Assembly: GCF_021245985.1 (NCBI RefSeq)
Contig: NZ_JAJQXA010000003.1
Span: 1-64,000, forward strand
Origin: Flavobacterium soyae
Lineage (GTDB): Bacteria > Bacteroidota > Bacteroidia > Flavobacteriales > Flavobacteriaceae
Length of the DNA stretch: 64,000 nucleotides
Direction: 5' to 3'
Part shown: positions 53,063 through 62,067 of the stretch, in pieces
How positions within the stretch are numbered: position 1 is the first letter of the stretch
How the letters are laid out: each line of letters opens with the position of its first letter
Program-made: the position numbers and the translations under genes
The notes under the pieces: model-generated
Seen by the model: only the letters and a program-made list of their open reading frames with translations
Database searches by the model: none
What the model was told of the DNA's origin: nothing

Positions 53063-54841
53063 ATGAAAAAAATATATTGTTTGTTATTCCTGCTTGTATT
53101 TGCTGCTTGTCAGAAAAAAAACAAACATCAGGAAATAAATACATTGTTTCAAAAAGACATTACTTTATTAATCGAAAAAGTTGCTAAACTAGAACATTTT
53201 GTAAAGTCAGATGCTGCGGAAGCTCAAATTCAGGGACAATTTCTGGAAGCACATCAAAGTTATAAAAAAGTCGAATTGCTAAGTGAGTATTATTCGCCAG
53301 CAGTTTCTAAATCGATCAATGGGCCGGCAATACCTGAGTTTGAGGAAAATGATAATAAAACTGTTCAGCCAGAAGGATTTCAGGTTATTGAAGAACTAGT
53401 TTTTCCTAAATATGATAAAAACAATAAAAAAGAACTGCTTCAGGAATTAGGGGTTTTATCAGCAAATTTAATTCGGTTGGAAAAAGTTTCAAATTCAAAT
53501 GAATTGACCGATGCCCATGTTTTTGATGCGATGCGATTAGAAGTTTATAGAATTATTACTTTAGGGATTACAGGATTTGATTCGCCGGTTGTGCTAAACT
53601 CACTCCCGGAAGCTTTGGTGTCTTTGGAAACAATCGAAAAATATTATCGGGTTTATATTGAGAATAAAGAGGTTTCAAATTCCGGGCAGGTTCTTGAAAT
53701 TTTAGAAAAAGGAAAAAAGTACCTGCAGGCCAATAACAATTTTAATGCATTTGACCGTGCTTATTTTATCAAAGAAATTTTAAATCCGTTAAGCAAAGGA
53801 CTTTTTAAAACACAGGCTGAATTAGGAATTCCGTTAATGAAAGAACAAAGAGGATTAAAAGCAGCAGCAGAAACCTTGTTTGATAAAGATGCCTTTGATC
53901 CCGAAGCATTCTCAGGTTTCCCTGATTATAAAACGACGCCGGAAAAAATTGTCCTTGGTAAAAAGTTATTTAATGACCCGATTTTGTCCGGAAACAATAC
54001 ACGTTCCTGCGCTTCGTGCCATCATGCTGATAAAGCTTTTACTGATGGATTGGAAAGAGCCGTTGCATTAGACGGAAAATCAATGATTCAGCGTAATACG
54101 CCAACGTTGACAAATATTGCTTTTCAGCGTGTATTTTTTGCAGATTCGCGGGTTAGTTATCTCGAAGATCAGGCAGTTGCAGTAATTAAAAATGAGAACG
54201 AAATGCATGGATCTTTAGAGAAATCAGCTTTGGCCATTCAAAAAAATACTGATTATGTAAAAGATTTCAAAAAAGCTTTTCCAAAAGGCGAAATAAACGA
54301 ATTTGCAATCAAAAATGCTTTAGCTTCCTATATTCGTTCGCTGAGTCAATACGATTCGAAATTTGACAATTATATGCAAAATAAAACGGCATTTACAGCA
54401 GATGAAAAAGCGGGTTTTAATTTGTTTGCCGGCAAGGCCAAATGTGCAACCTGTCATTTTATTCCATTAACAAACGGAACTGTCCCTCCAAATTTTGACA
54501 GATCTGAAAGTGAAATTCTGGGAGTTCCTGATAAAAGCAAAAAACTTGATGGTGATCTGGGAAAGTTTGTAATCACGCAGGCCGCCATTCATAAAAATTC
54601 ATTTAAGACACCAACAATAAGAAATATTGAGCTTACAGCCCCATATATGCATAATGGTGTTTATAAAACCATGGAAGAGGTTATAGATTTTTATGATCAG
54701 GGCGGAGGATTAGGTTTAGGGTTCAATCTCCCAAACCAAACGCTGCCCGAAGACAAATTGAATTTATCTGATAAAGAAAAAAAGCAGCTGATAGCCTTTA
54801 TGAAAACTTTGACGGATAAAAAGTTCTTAAATAAGAATTAG
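53063..54841 (+). CDS. Imelysin-like / diheme cytochrome c peroxidase fusion lipoprotein
   Basis: 592 aa. Lipobox LVFAAC (Cys16). Residues about 25-260 are helical and contain GFQVIEELVFP (105-115), similar to the imelysin GxHxxE motif but with Gln for His. Residues about 275-590 form a MauG/CcpA-type diheme domain with CASCH (316-320) and CATCH (461-465); RNTPTLTNIAFQRVFFADSR and KTPTIRNIELTAPYMHNGVYKTMEEVIDFYDQGGG are typical of the family. Periplasmic redox enzyme. Ends at the terminator 54947-54985. Confidence 0.85.
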   Translation: MKKIYCLLFLLVFAACQKKNKHQEINTLFQKDITLLIEKVAKLEHFVKSDAAEAQIQGQFLEAHQSYKKVELLSEYYSPAVSKSINGPAIPEFEENDNKTVQPEGFQVIEELVFPKYDKNNKKELLQELGVLSANLIRLEKVSNSNELTDAHVFDAMRLEVYRIITLGITGFDSPVVLNSLPEALVSLETIEKYYRVYIENKEVSNSGQVLEILEKGKKYLQANNNFNAFDRAYFIKEILNPLSKGLFKTQAELGIPLMKEQRGLKAAAETLFDKDAFDPEAFSGFPDYKTTPEKIVLGKKLFNDPILSGNNTRSCASCHHADKAFTDGLERAVALDGKSMIQRNTPTLTNIAFQRVFFADSRVSYLEDQAVAVIKNENEMHGSLEKSALAIQKNTDYVKDFKKAFPKGEINEFAIKNALASYIRSLSQYDSKFDNYMQNKTAFTADEKAGFNLFAGKAKCATCHFIPLTNGTVPPNFDRSESEILGVPDKSKKLDGDLGKFVITQAAIHKNSFKTPTIRNIELTAPYMHNGVYKTMEEVIDFYDQGGGLGLGFNLPNQTLPEDKLNLSDKEKKQLIAFMKTLTDKKFLNKN

Positions 54842-54946
54842 ATAATGTGTCAATTTGATAATTCGATAATTTCTCAACGTTAAAATTTATACGTTCCTAT
54901 CTTTAAACCAAGACAAAGATTTCTCAATCAAAATCTTACCACGAAT

Positions 54947-54985
54947 AAACCCGACAGGTTTTTAAAACCTGTCGGGTTTATTTTT
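54947..54985 (+). terminator. Terminator of the peroxidase gene
   Basis: AAACCCGACAGGTTTTTAAAACCTGTCGGGTTT, a perfect stem with T run, nearly identical to the ppk2 terminator. Confidence 0.88.
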
Positions 54986-54999
54986 TAAATGTAGTTATT

Positions 55000-55165
55000 C
55001 ATTCCATAGGAATGTCTGTTTGGTAGAATTTAATTTAGGTTCGGCAGGTTTAACGTTCCATAGGAACGTTTGGTAAATAGAGTGGTTATAATTCTATAAA
55101 ATCAGATGTCCTTACAGGACATAATGAAAAAACGTTACTACCAATCAAATATTCCTCCGGAATAT
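55000..55165. repeat. Cluster of four different short palindromes
   Basis: CATTCCATAGGAATG (55000-55014), AACGTTCCATAGGAACGTT (55052-55070), ATGTCCTTACAGGACAT (55106-55122) and ATATTCCTCCGGAATAT (55149-55165). All follow the plan (N)TCC-3 nt-GGA(N). Part of the 620-bp gap 54842-55463, which contains no gene. Confidence 0.6.
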
Positions 55166-55203
55166 CAAATATAGTAAACCTGAAATCTGCATTATATTTA
55201 TTT

Positions 55204-55290
55204 CTGCCACAGATTAAAGGATTTTCACTGATTATTTTTTTAAGAATAGACTTTGCAAAAAATCTTTTTAATCTTTTTAATCTGCGGCAG
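55204..55290. repeat. CTGCCACAGATTAAAGGATT hairpin repeat
   Basis: CTGCCACAGATTAAAGGATT pairs with AATCTTTTTAATCTGCGGCAG with few mismatches. Same family as 22945-23021 and 57588-57642. Confidence 0.7.
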
Positions 55291-55394
55291 AAAAATAAAC
55301 GGAACAGTTTTAAAAACCTCTCTGGTCTATGATAATTAAATGGAATTTTTTGTAAAACTATTTTGTTTTACGGGAACTTCTATAAAATACAAAA

Positions 55395-55420
55395 CCCGGA
55401 AGACTATGAAAACTTCCGGG
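55395..55420 (-). terminator. Terminator of the outer-membrane protein gene
   Basis: CCCGGAAG / CTTCCGGG stem with a 10-base loop, 44 bases beyond the stop at 55464. Confidence 0.65.
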
Positions 55421-55463
55421 ATCTGTTACCAAAAACAAAAAAATAAAATAAACCTTTTCTTTT

Positions 55464-55988
55464 TTATAGATCAAAACCATACGCTAAACGAAGCGCGACT
55501 TGATTAGTATTGAACTTGTCGTAATCCTCATAACGCACACTAATGTCAATATATTTGTTGGCATACCCAATTCCCGGAGCCCATAAAAGTGTAGTGTCGT
55601 TATAACCGTTTGTTACGGCAAAACCTGCACCAACTTCACCTAAAACATAAAATTGGTCTTCCCAGATAAACGCTTTAAAACCAGCTTTTGCAGGAATAAA
55701 GCCTAAATCTTTTACATCATCTTTCATAAACAAATTTGTAAAACCTGTTGTTAAGGTGACTGATGTTCTTTTAGATAAATCGTATTGTAAACGAACGTCT
55801 CCGCCAAGTGACCAGTCATAATCTTTGTCTGTTGGAATACCTCCATTTATACCAAAACCTAATCTAAATCCCTGATCGTAATTTGTTGCTTCACTCTCCT
55901 GAGCTGCTGCTGCATTCTCCTGAGAAAAAGTTGTATTAGAGTATAAAAATGCGAAAGCAGCTAGGCATATAAATCGTAATTTTTTCAT
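55464..55988 (-). CDS. Small outer-membrane beta-barrel protein
   Basis: 174 aa. Signal peptide to about 22 (YSNTTFSQ). Alternating-residue strands with aromatic ends (FRLGFGINGGIPTDKDYDWSLGGDVRLQYDL, TSVTLTTGFTNLF, DQFYVLGEVGAGFAV, IDISVRYEDYD) and a C-terminal strand QVALRLAYGFDL typical of an 8-stranded barrel. Specific function unknown. Monocistronic. Confidence 0.82.
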   Translation of the reverse strand: MKKLRFICLAAFAFLYSNTTFSQENAAAAQESEATNYDQGFRLGFGINGGIPTDKDYDWSLGGDVRLQYDLSKRTSVTLTTGFTNLFMKDDVKDLGFIPAKAGFKAFIWEDQFYVLGEVGAGFAVTNGYNDTTLLWAPGIGYANKYIDISVRYEDYDKFNTNQVALRLAYGFDL

Positions 55989-56150
55989 GGCGTATATATT
56001 TGAATTATTAATATTGTAAAAGTAGAATAGAGGTCTTTTGGACTTGTTATATAATTTTTAAAAATCTTTATATAATATTATGGTGTGCTAATTTTAGCCT
56101 TAAAATTGGCTTATATTTTTATTAATAGGATAGAATTCGAAGCTTCTGAT

Positions 56151-56158
56151 TATCTTTG
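56151..56158 (+). promoter_or_regulatory. -7 box of the MATE gene
   Basis: TATCTTTG (TAnnTTTG), 20 bases before the GTG start at 56179. Confidence 0.6.
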
Positions 56159-56178
56159 CCCACTAAAAAAGAGTCAAA

Positions 56179-57564
56179 GTGAATTTAAAGCAGTACACCA
56201 AAGAGTTTTCGTATAATTTCAGGCTGGCATACCCTATTATATTAGGAATGGTTGGTCATACCCTGATTGGTATTGTCGACAATATAATGGTAGGGAAATT
56301 AGGAAGTACAGAATTGGCAGCAGTTTCACTAGGAAACAGTATGATTTTTATTGCCATGTCATTAGGAATTGGTTTTTCGACAGCAATTACACCAATTGTG
56401 GCCGAAGGCGATGCCGAAAAAAATGATGGCAAAATTCGTTCTGCGTTTCATCATGGTTTATTTTTATGCGCCATTATTGGATTATTGCTTTTTGGTTTAA
56501 TTGTTTTGGCAAAACCATTAATGGAATTGTTAGAACAGCCTAAAGAAGTAATTGTACTGGCAAAACCGTACTTAGACTGGGTTGCTTTCTCGCTGATTCC
56601 TTTAGTGATGTATCAGGGATATAAACAATTTGCCGATGGAAAATCGATGACAAAATATTCGATGTACGCCATGATTATGGCAAATGTACTTCACGTAGGA
56701 ATAAATTATGTGTTGATTTACGGTATTTGGATTTTTCCTAAAATGGGAATTATCGGCGCGGCACTTGGTACCGTGATTTCGAGAATATTTCTGGTTATGT
56801 TCATGCACATTATGCTGTCAAGAAGAAATGATTTAAAACACTTTTTCAAAAATTTCAGCTTCAGCGAAATTAAAAGCGCGACGCTAAAAAAAATAATAAA
56901 CTTAGGATTGCCATCAGCGATGCAGATGCTTTTTGAAGTCGTTTTGTTTACAGCTTCGATCTGGCTTTGCGGTAATATAGGTAAAACCAGTCAGGCGGCC
57001 AATCAAATTGCGTTGAGTTTATCGTCGCTTACTTTTATGTTTGCGATGGGATTAAGCGTAACATCGATGATTAGAGTAAGCAATCAAAGAGGACTGCAGG
57101 ATTATAAAAACCTCGTTGTTGTGGCCCGTTCTATATTTTTGCTTGCCATTATTATCGAAACATTTTTTGCTTTTCTGTTTGTCGTTTTCCATGATTTTTT
57201 CCCGCATATCTTTTTAAATATGGAAAACAGCGGACAAATTTTAGATAATACCGAAGTAATCGAAATTGCTTCAAAATTATTATTGATTGCTGCTATTTTT
57301 CAGATTTCTGATGGAGTTCAGGTTGTGGTTCTGGGAGCTTTGCGTGGTTTGCAGGATGTTAAAATTCCAATGTACATTACTTTTGCAGCCTATTGGATTA
57401 TTGGTTTCCCTATTTCTTATTATTTGGGAGAATATACAGAATGGAAGGCGCAGGGAGTTTGGATAGGGCTTTTGGCAGGATTAACCACAGCAGCAATTTT
57501 TCTGTACATGCGCTTTCATTACTTAACTAAGAAATTAATTACTGATTCGGTTTCAAATAACTAA
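56179..57564 (+). CDS. MATE family multidrug efflux transporter
   Basis: 461 aa with a GTG start. Twelve predicted TM helices in two MatE halves. Typical GHTLIGIVDNIMVGKLGSTELAAVSLGNSM at the first half and INLGLPSAMQMLFEVVLFTASIWLCGNIG opening the second. Na+- or H+-coupled export of cationic compounds; resembles NorM. Monocistronic. Confidence 0.94.
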   Translation: MNLKQYTKEFSYNFRLAYPIILGMVGHTLIGIVDNIMVGKLGSTELAAVSLGNSMIFIAMSLGIGFSTAITPIVAEGDAEKNDGKIRSAFHHGLFLCAIIGLLLFGLIVLAKPLMELLEQPKEVIVLAKPYLDWVAFSLIPLVMYQGYKQFADGKSMTKYSMYAMIMANVLHVGINYVLIYGIWIFPKMGIIGAALGTVISRIFLVMFMHIMLSRRNDLKHFFKNFSFSEIKSATLKKIINLGLPSAMQMLFEVVLFTASIWLCGNIGKTSQAANQIALSLSSLTFMFAMGLSVTSMIRVSNQRGLQDYKNLVVVARSIFLLAIIIETFFAFLFVVFHDFFPHIFLNMENSGQILDNTEVIEIASKLLLIAAIFQISDGVQVVVLGALRGLQDVKIPMYITFAAYWIIGFPISYYLGEYTEWKAQGVWIGLLAGLTTAAIFLYMRFHYLTKKLITDSVSNN

Positions 57565-57587
57565 ATTTGAAGACTAAAAATATATAT

Positions 57588-57642
57588 GCCACAGATTAAA
57601 AATGATTTTTTTTAATCCTAATAATCTGTGAAATCTGTGGCA
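57588..57642. repeat. TGCCACAGATTAAAAATGATT hairpin repeat
   Basis: TGCCACAGATTAAAAATGATT faces AATCTGTGAAATCTGTGGCA. Third clear copy of the GCCACAGATT family. Confidence 0.65.
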
Positions 57643-57683
57643 AAAAAACAAACATCATATTAAAAAAAATAAACATAAATAAA

Positions 57684-57911
57684 ATGGATTTACCTAAATT
57701 TTTACTTGGCGATAATACTGATTTTCCAGATGATATTTTCATCATTCACCTTGATTATCCAAGATTTATAATCAACTTAAAAGATGATGAGGTTGAATTT
57801 ATGGAAGAAGCCGAAGATCTCGATGAAGCAGAATTAAATGCCGAAATGGAAGGCCTTATCGTTAAAGCCAATGAATTTTACGACAGAGAAATAAACCGTT
57901 ACGAAGAGTAG
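57684..57911 (+). CDS. Small acidic hypothetical protein
   Basis: 75 aa. Strongly acidic (EFMEEAEDLDEAELNAEMEG), with an N-terminal FLLGDNTDFPDDIFIIHLDYPRFIINL segment. No signal or TM. Reads as a genuine conserved-type small protein, but I do not recognise a family. Flanked on both sides by hairpin repeats. Confidence 0.65.
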   Translation: MDLPKFLLGDNTDFPDDIFIIHLDYPRFIINLKDDEVEFMEEAEDLDEAELNAEMEGLIVKANEFYDREINRYEE

Positions 57912-57965
57912 AGACGCACATGTAGAGACGCACAGCAATGCGTCTTCAATGTTTCCGGGATTTTC

Positions 57966-58060
57966 TCACGCAGATTTTGCAGATTTAAGCAGATTTAATT
58001 TTAAAAATTACTATAAAAATTTCTGCGTATATCTGCTTAAATCTTTTAAAATCTGCGTGA
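57966..58060. repeat. TCACGCAGATTTTGCAGATTT hairpin repeat
   Basis: TCACGCAGATTTTGCAGATTTAAG faces CTTAAATCTTTTAAAATCTGCGTGA around an AT-rich centre. Same family as the hairpins inside the hisS tandem array. A GAGACGCACAGCAATGCGTCTTC fragment precedes it at 57923-57945. Confidence 0.7.
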
Positions 58061-58115
58061 AACAAAAACTTTGCAACTTCATAATCTCAAATTAAAAATT
58101 AATGTAAAGCACCTA

Positions 58116-60050
58116 ATGAAAAAATTAAGTTATTTAAAACCTATTTTCAATTTTATAGTAACCGGATTACTGATTACAACTTTAAGCCGAATATTTTTAT
58201 TTTTCCTTTTTAAAGAAAGGGTAGAGCAGACACCTGATTTTTGGTATATTTTTCCAATTGGTCTGCGAATGGATTTGATTTTACTTTGTTATTTATCATT
58301 TCTTCCGGCCGTTTTAATTACTTTTCTGCCAAATAACTGGCTTAAATTCACCAATAGGTTTTTGGTAATTTACAGTTTCTTATTCCTGTTTCTGATTCTC
58401 TTTGTAGAATTGGCTTCGCCTGATTTTGTAAAACAATACGACACACGTCCGAATAAGATTTTCTTAGATTATCTGATTTACCCAAAAGAAGTAATTCCAA
58501 TGCTTTTAAAAAGTTATCTGACTTCGATCATTGTGACTTTTCTAATTTTAGGGCTAGTGATTTATTTTGCCTTCAAAAAAGGGAAAAAATATTTTCATAC
58601 CACTAGTACCGAATATAAATTCAAATTAATTGTTTTTCCATTATTGGCTTTTTTATTGTTTTTTGGAGCACGTTCAAGCCTTACTTCAAAACGTCCTATC
58701 AATGCCAGTAATGCTGTTTTCTCTACAGATCAATTGACAAATACTTTAGGATTAAATTCATTTTATACTGTTGCATTTGCGGCTTATTCGATTAAGAATG
58801 AAGGAAACACAAAAATGTATGGTAAAATGGATGAAGCCGAAGCCATTGCCCGTGTAAAAAAATACATGATTGCCGGCCCGACAGATTTTACAGATGCCGA
58901 AATTCCGTTTCTGCATGTACAGCAGCCAGATTCTGTTAAGAAAAAACCATACAATTTGGTCATTTTTCTGCAGGAAAGCTTAGGCGCAGAATATGTTGGA
59001 ATTTTAGGAGGAAAACCATTAACACCGGAATTTGATAAATTATCAAAAGAAGGTTTATTGTTTACCAATTTATACTGTACAGGAACCAGAAGTGTTCGCG
59101 GAATTGAAGCTGTTGTAACCGGATTTTTACCGTCACCGTCAGAAAGTGTAGTAAAACTTGGAAACTCGCAGCAAGGTTTTTTTACTTTGGCAGAAGCTTT
59201 AAAACAAAAAGGTTACGACACTAGTTTTATTTATGGCGGAATGGCGAATTTTGATAATATGGCTTCATTTTTCAACGGAAATGGTTTCAGCGATATTGTA
59301 GATCAGGAAGATTTTGAATCAGATGGAAATAAATATGCTTTCAAGGGAACCTGGGGTTATTCTGATGAAGATTTGGTAACAAAAGCCAATAATTATTTTA
59401 AAGCAAAAGGCGATAAACCATTTTTCTCTTTAATGTTTTCGACTTCAAATCATGAACCGTTTGAATATCCCGCGGGAAGAATAAAACAATACGATAAAAA
59501 GGCAGCAACAGTAAACAACGCCATGAAATATGCCGATTTCTCGATTGGTAAATTCTTCGAAATGGCTAAAAAAGAACCGTATTTTAAAAACACGATTTTT
59601 ATTGTAATTGCAGATCATAACACGAGAACTTACGGAAAAAATTTAGTGCCAATAAACAAATTCCATATTCCGGCCTTTATTATGGGGCCTGGAGTTCCAA
59701 AAGGTGCAGTTTATGACAGACTGGCAAGTCAAATTGATATTCCGCCAACATTATTAAGCTATTTAGGGCTTTCGTTTGAAACACCAATGGTGGGCAGAAA
59801 CCTGAGTAAACTAGATCCAAAAGTGCAGGGAAGATCAATTATGCAGTTTAATGATATCAACGCATTTAGGGTCGAAAATCAGGTTGTAATTATGCAGCCA
59901 AATTTAAAACCGCTTCAATTCGAAATTAAAAATGATACGACTTTAATTCCCGTAAAATTAAACGAGGAATTAGCAAAAGATGCCTTAGCGCATGTTATTA
60001 CTGCAGGGAATTTATACAAAGAAAACAAATATAAGCTTAGAACGAAGTAA
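58116..60050 (+). CDS. LTA synthase family membrane phosphotransferase/sulfatase
   Basis: 644 aa from the ATG at 58116; an upstream in-frame TTG (58071) overlaps repeat DNA and was rejected. Five N-terminal TM helices (about 8-215), then an extracytoplasmic sulfatase-fold domain: NLVIFLQESLGAEYVGILGG (first metal site), nucleophile Thr in CTGTRSVRGIE, SNHEPFEYP, and IADHNTRTYGKN. LtaS proper makes lipoteichoic acid in Gram-positives; in a Bacteroidota envelope the likely role is phosphoglycerol or phosphoethanolamine transfer to a glycan or lipid. Substrate unknown. Confidence 0.88.
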   Translation: MKKLSYLKPIFNFIVTGLLITTLSRIFLFFLFKERVEQTPDFWYIFPIGLRMDLILLCYLSFLPAVLITFLPNNWLKFTNRFLVIYSFLFLFLILFVELASPDFVKQYDTRPNKIFLDYLIYPKEVIPMLLKSYLTSIIVTFLILGLVIYFAFKKGKKYFHTTSTEYKFKLIVFPLLAFLLFFGARSSLTSKRPINASNAVFSTDQLTNTLGLNSFYTVAFAAYSIKNEGNTKMYGKMDEAEAIARVKKYMIAGPTDFTDAEIPFLHVQQPDSVKKKPYNLVIFLQESLGAEYVGILGGKPLTPEFDKLSKEGLLFTNLYCTGTRSVRGIEAVVTGFLPSPSESVVKLGNSQQGFFTLAEALKQKGYDTSFIYGGMANFDNMASFFNGNGFSDIVDQEDFESDGNKYAFKGTWGYSDEDLVTKANNYFKAKGDKPFFSLMFSTSNHEPFEYPAGRIKQYDKKAATVNNAMKYADFSIGKFFEMAKKEPYFKNTIFIVIADHNTRTYGKNLVPINKFHIPAFIMGPGVPKGAVYDRLASQIDIPPTLLSYLGLSFETPMVGRNLSKLDPKVQGRSIMQFNDINAFRVENQVVIMQPNLKPLQFEIKNDTTLIPVKLNEELAKDALAHVITAGNLYKENKYKLRTK

Positions 60051-60128
60051 GGTTCAAAGGTGCAGAGTAACAAAGGGACAAAGGTTCAAAGAAGCAGAGA
60101 GAAAACTTTGCTGCTTTGAACCTTTGTC
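60051..60128. repeat. GGTTCAAAGG phrase repeat
   Basis: GGTTCAAAGGTGCAGAGTAACAAAGGGACAAAGGTTCAAAG faces CTTTGCTGCTTTGAACCTTTGTCAC. Starts at the stop codon of the LTA-synthase-like gene and runs into a degraded hairpin element (60125-60188, TGTCACATTGAGCGAAGTCG / CTTCGCCCGAACTGACA). Confidence 0.6.
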
Positions 60129-60208
60129 ACATTGAGCGAAGTCGAAATGCTTTGCGGATTCTCTACTTCGCCCGAACTGACAAAAAAATATAACCTGAGT
60201 TTTTTTTT

Positions 60209-60302
60209 CCGAGGAACGAGGAATCTCACAAGAAATTCCGCCAAGAAAATCGCCAGTCTTTGTCGAGTTACTTGTGAGATTCCTCGTTCCTCGGAATGAC
60301 AA
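60209..60302 (-). repeat. Hairpin element with conserved core (solo copy B)
   Basis: 24-bp perfect arms CCGAGGAACGAGGAATCTCA... (60209-60232) and its complement (60271-60294), followed by AATGACAA. On the minus strand the loop reads TCGACAAAGACTGGCGATTT, the same core as copy A. The rest of the 530-bp gap to 60584 has one more inverted pair (AATCCGTGTTTATCAGCG / CGCTGATAAAAACTGATT, ~60376-60490) and no gene. Confidence 0.8.
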
Positions 60303-60584
60303 GATTGAGAAAAAATCTTAGTCCCGAAGCCCAGTGTCATTAAGTTAAGCTTTTAGAAAATAAAATTATTGCAAATCAAATCCGTGTTTATCAGCGTTTT
60401 TACGAAGTAAATCTGTTTTATCCGCGTCACAATTAGACGCTTATTTTACTGATTCGCTAAAGCGAAAACGCTGATAAAAACTGATTTTTCTAATTACTTT
60501 CTTAATTAAACTGTTAAGTAATTTTATAGATTTCCTCTTAATTTAATGACATTGCCAGAAGCCTCAGGATAGTATCTTAGAACC

Positions 60585-61679
60585 TTAGCGGCTTTTATTA
60601 AAATACAATTTTAATAACTCCTGAGCAGCGGCAAAAGGTGAAATTTCATGATTTTGCACTGCTTTTTTGCTTTGTTCCAGAAGCGTAATGATTTCGGGCT
60701 GGTTAAAGAAATTTGATTTTAATTGTTCGTTGATGGTTTCCATCATCCAGAACTGGTTTTGTTCGTTTCTTTTTTCCTGAAAGAAACCCGTTTCTTTAGT
60801 CATTTCGAAATAATCAGAAATAGTGTCCCATATCTCCGAAATGCCCTCTTTTGTAATCGCACTGCAAGTCGTGACTTTGGGCTGCCAGTTTGATTTTTTT
60901 GGAGGAAATAAATGCAGAGCGCGGTTAAATTCAAGTTTTGCCTGATTGGCTTTTTTGATATTATCACCGTCTGCTTTATTGATGACAATGGCGTCTGCCA
61001 TTTCCATAATACCGCGTTTAATTCCTTGAAGTTCATCGCCCGCACCGGAAATTTTTAATAAAAGAAAAAAGTCAACCATACTGTGAACGGCGGTTTCACT
61101 TTGTCCCACGCCAACAGTTTCTACAATTATTGTATCAAAACCAGCGGCTTCACATAAAATAATCGTTTCACGGGTTTTACGGGCAACACCGCCCAGATTC
61201 TCTCCAGAAGCACTCGGACGAATAAAAGCATTTTCATCTTTTACCAGTTCTTCCATTCTGGTTTTATCGCCCAGAATACTTCCGTGCGAAATCGAACTGC
61301 TGGGATCAACTGCCAGAACGGCCGCTTTTTTTCCTGTCTGAGTCAAATAAGTTCCAAAAGCCTCAATAAAAGTACTTTTCCCAACTCCGGGAACACCGGT
61401 AATCCCTATACGGACTGATTGATTCGCATAAGGGAGACAGCCTTTTATAATTTCGTCTGCTTTTGCAGCATGATCGGGATTTGTGCTTTCGATAAGTGTA
61501 ATCGCGCGGCTTAATGCGGTTATATTTCCCGAAAGAATCCCAGAGATTAATTCGGATGCAGAAGGCTGCTGTCGGCGTTTGTTTTTAATTTGATTGATAG
61601 CCGAAGCATTGGTAATTTCAGGAGATGAAATTCCAGCTTTTTCATTTAAACTGCCCGACTGTTTCTTTAAACTTGACAA
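60585..61679 (-). CDS. meaB: Methylmalonyl-CoA mutase-associated GTPase MeaB
   Basis: 364 aa, typical length. P-loop GITGVPGVGKSTFIEAFG (about 92-109), DPSSSISHGSILGDKTRM, ETVGVGQSE (switch region), and NKAD guanine-specificity motif. Helical N- and C-terminal dimerisation arms. G-protein chaperone that gates cobalamin loading and protects methylmalonyl-CoA mutase, whose subunits lie at 11.4-15.1 kb. Formerly annotated ArgK. Monocistronic here. Confidence 0.94.
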   Translation of the reverse strand: MSSLKKQSGSLNEKAGISSPEITNASAINQIKNKRRQQPSASELISGILSGNITALSRAITLIESTNPDHAAKADEIIKGCLPYANQSVRIGITGVPGVGKSTFIEAFGTYLTQTGKKAAVLAVDPSSSISHGSILGDKTRMEELVKDENAFIRPSASGENLGGVARKTRETIILCEAAGFDTIIVETVGVGQSETAVHSMVDFFLLLKISGAGDELQGIKRGIMEMADAIVINKADGDNIKKANQAKLEFNRALHLFPPKKSNWQPKVTTCSAITKEGISEIWDTISDYFEMTKETGFFQEKRNEQNQFWMMETINEQLKSNFFNQPEIITLLEQSKKAVQNHEISPFAAAQELLKLYFNKSR

Positions 61680-61826
61680 AATACTTTTTTAATATTGTAA
61701 AAGTACTGAAAACAAAAACAGTTTCAAAAAAAGGATTTCTTTGAAATTGTGGGTTGTTAGGTTTGCCACAACCCGAGCGATAGCGAACAGGCGAAGCAAT
61801 TGCACGAATTTGCATGAAATTTTATA

Positions 61827-62001
61827 TCATCCTGAGGAACGAAGGATCACACTAGAAACTCCGCAAACAAAGTCGTCAATCTTTGTCGAGTTCCGAGTGT
61901 GATCCTTCGTTCCTCAGGATGACAAAAAAAATAGCACCGTAAACAAAGTCGTCAATCTTTGTCGAGTTTCGAGTGCGATCCTTCGTTCCTCAGGATGACA
62001 A
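61827..62001 (-). repeat. Hairpin element C and partial copy C2, upstream of the GIY-YIG gene
   Basis: C (61827-61925) has arms TCATCCTGAGGAACGAAGGA... and its complement. On the minus strand its loop reads TCGACAAAGATTGACGACTTTG. C2 (about 61935-62001) repeats the loop and one arm only, so it is a half element. Both are oriented minus, away from the nuclease gene starting 67 bp further on. 61680-61826 contains no gene. Confidence 0.82.
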
Positions 62002-62067
62002 ATCGTACTTTTATAATATTTAACTTGTTAAATTATTTAATAACGGTTATATTCGTTTTAAAAAAAA

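Noticed and set aside
54986-55463. Remnant of an insertion sequence
   Set aside because: Only short palindromes and a hairpin repeat are present; no transposase fragment is found in any frame.
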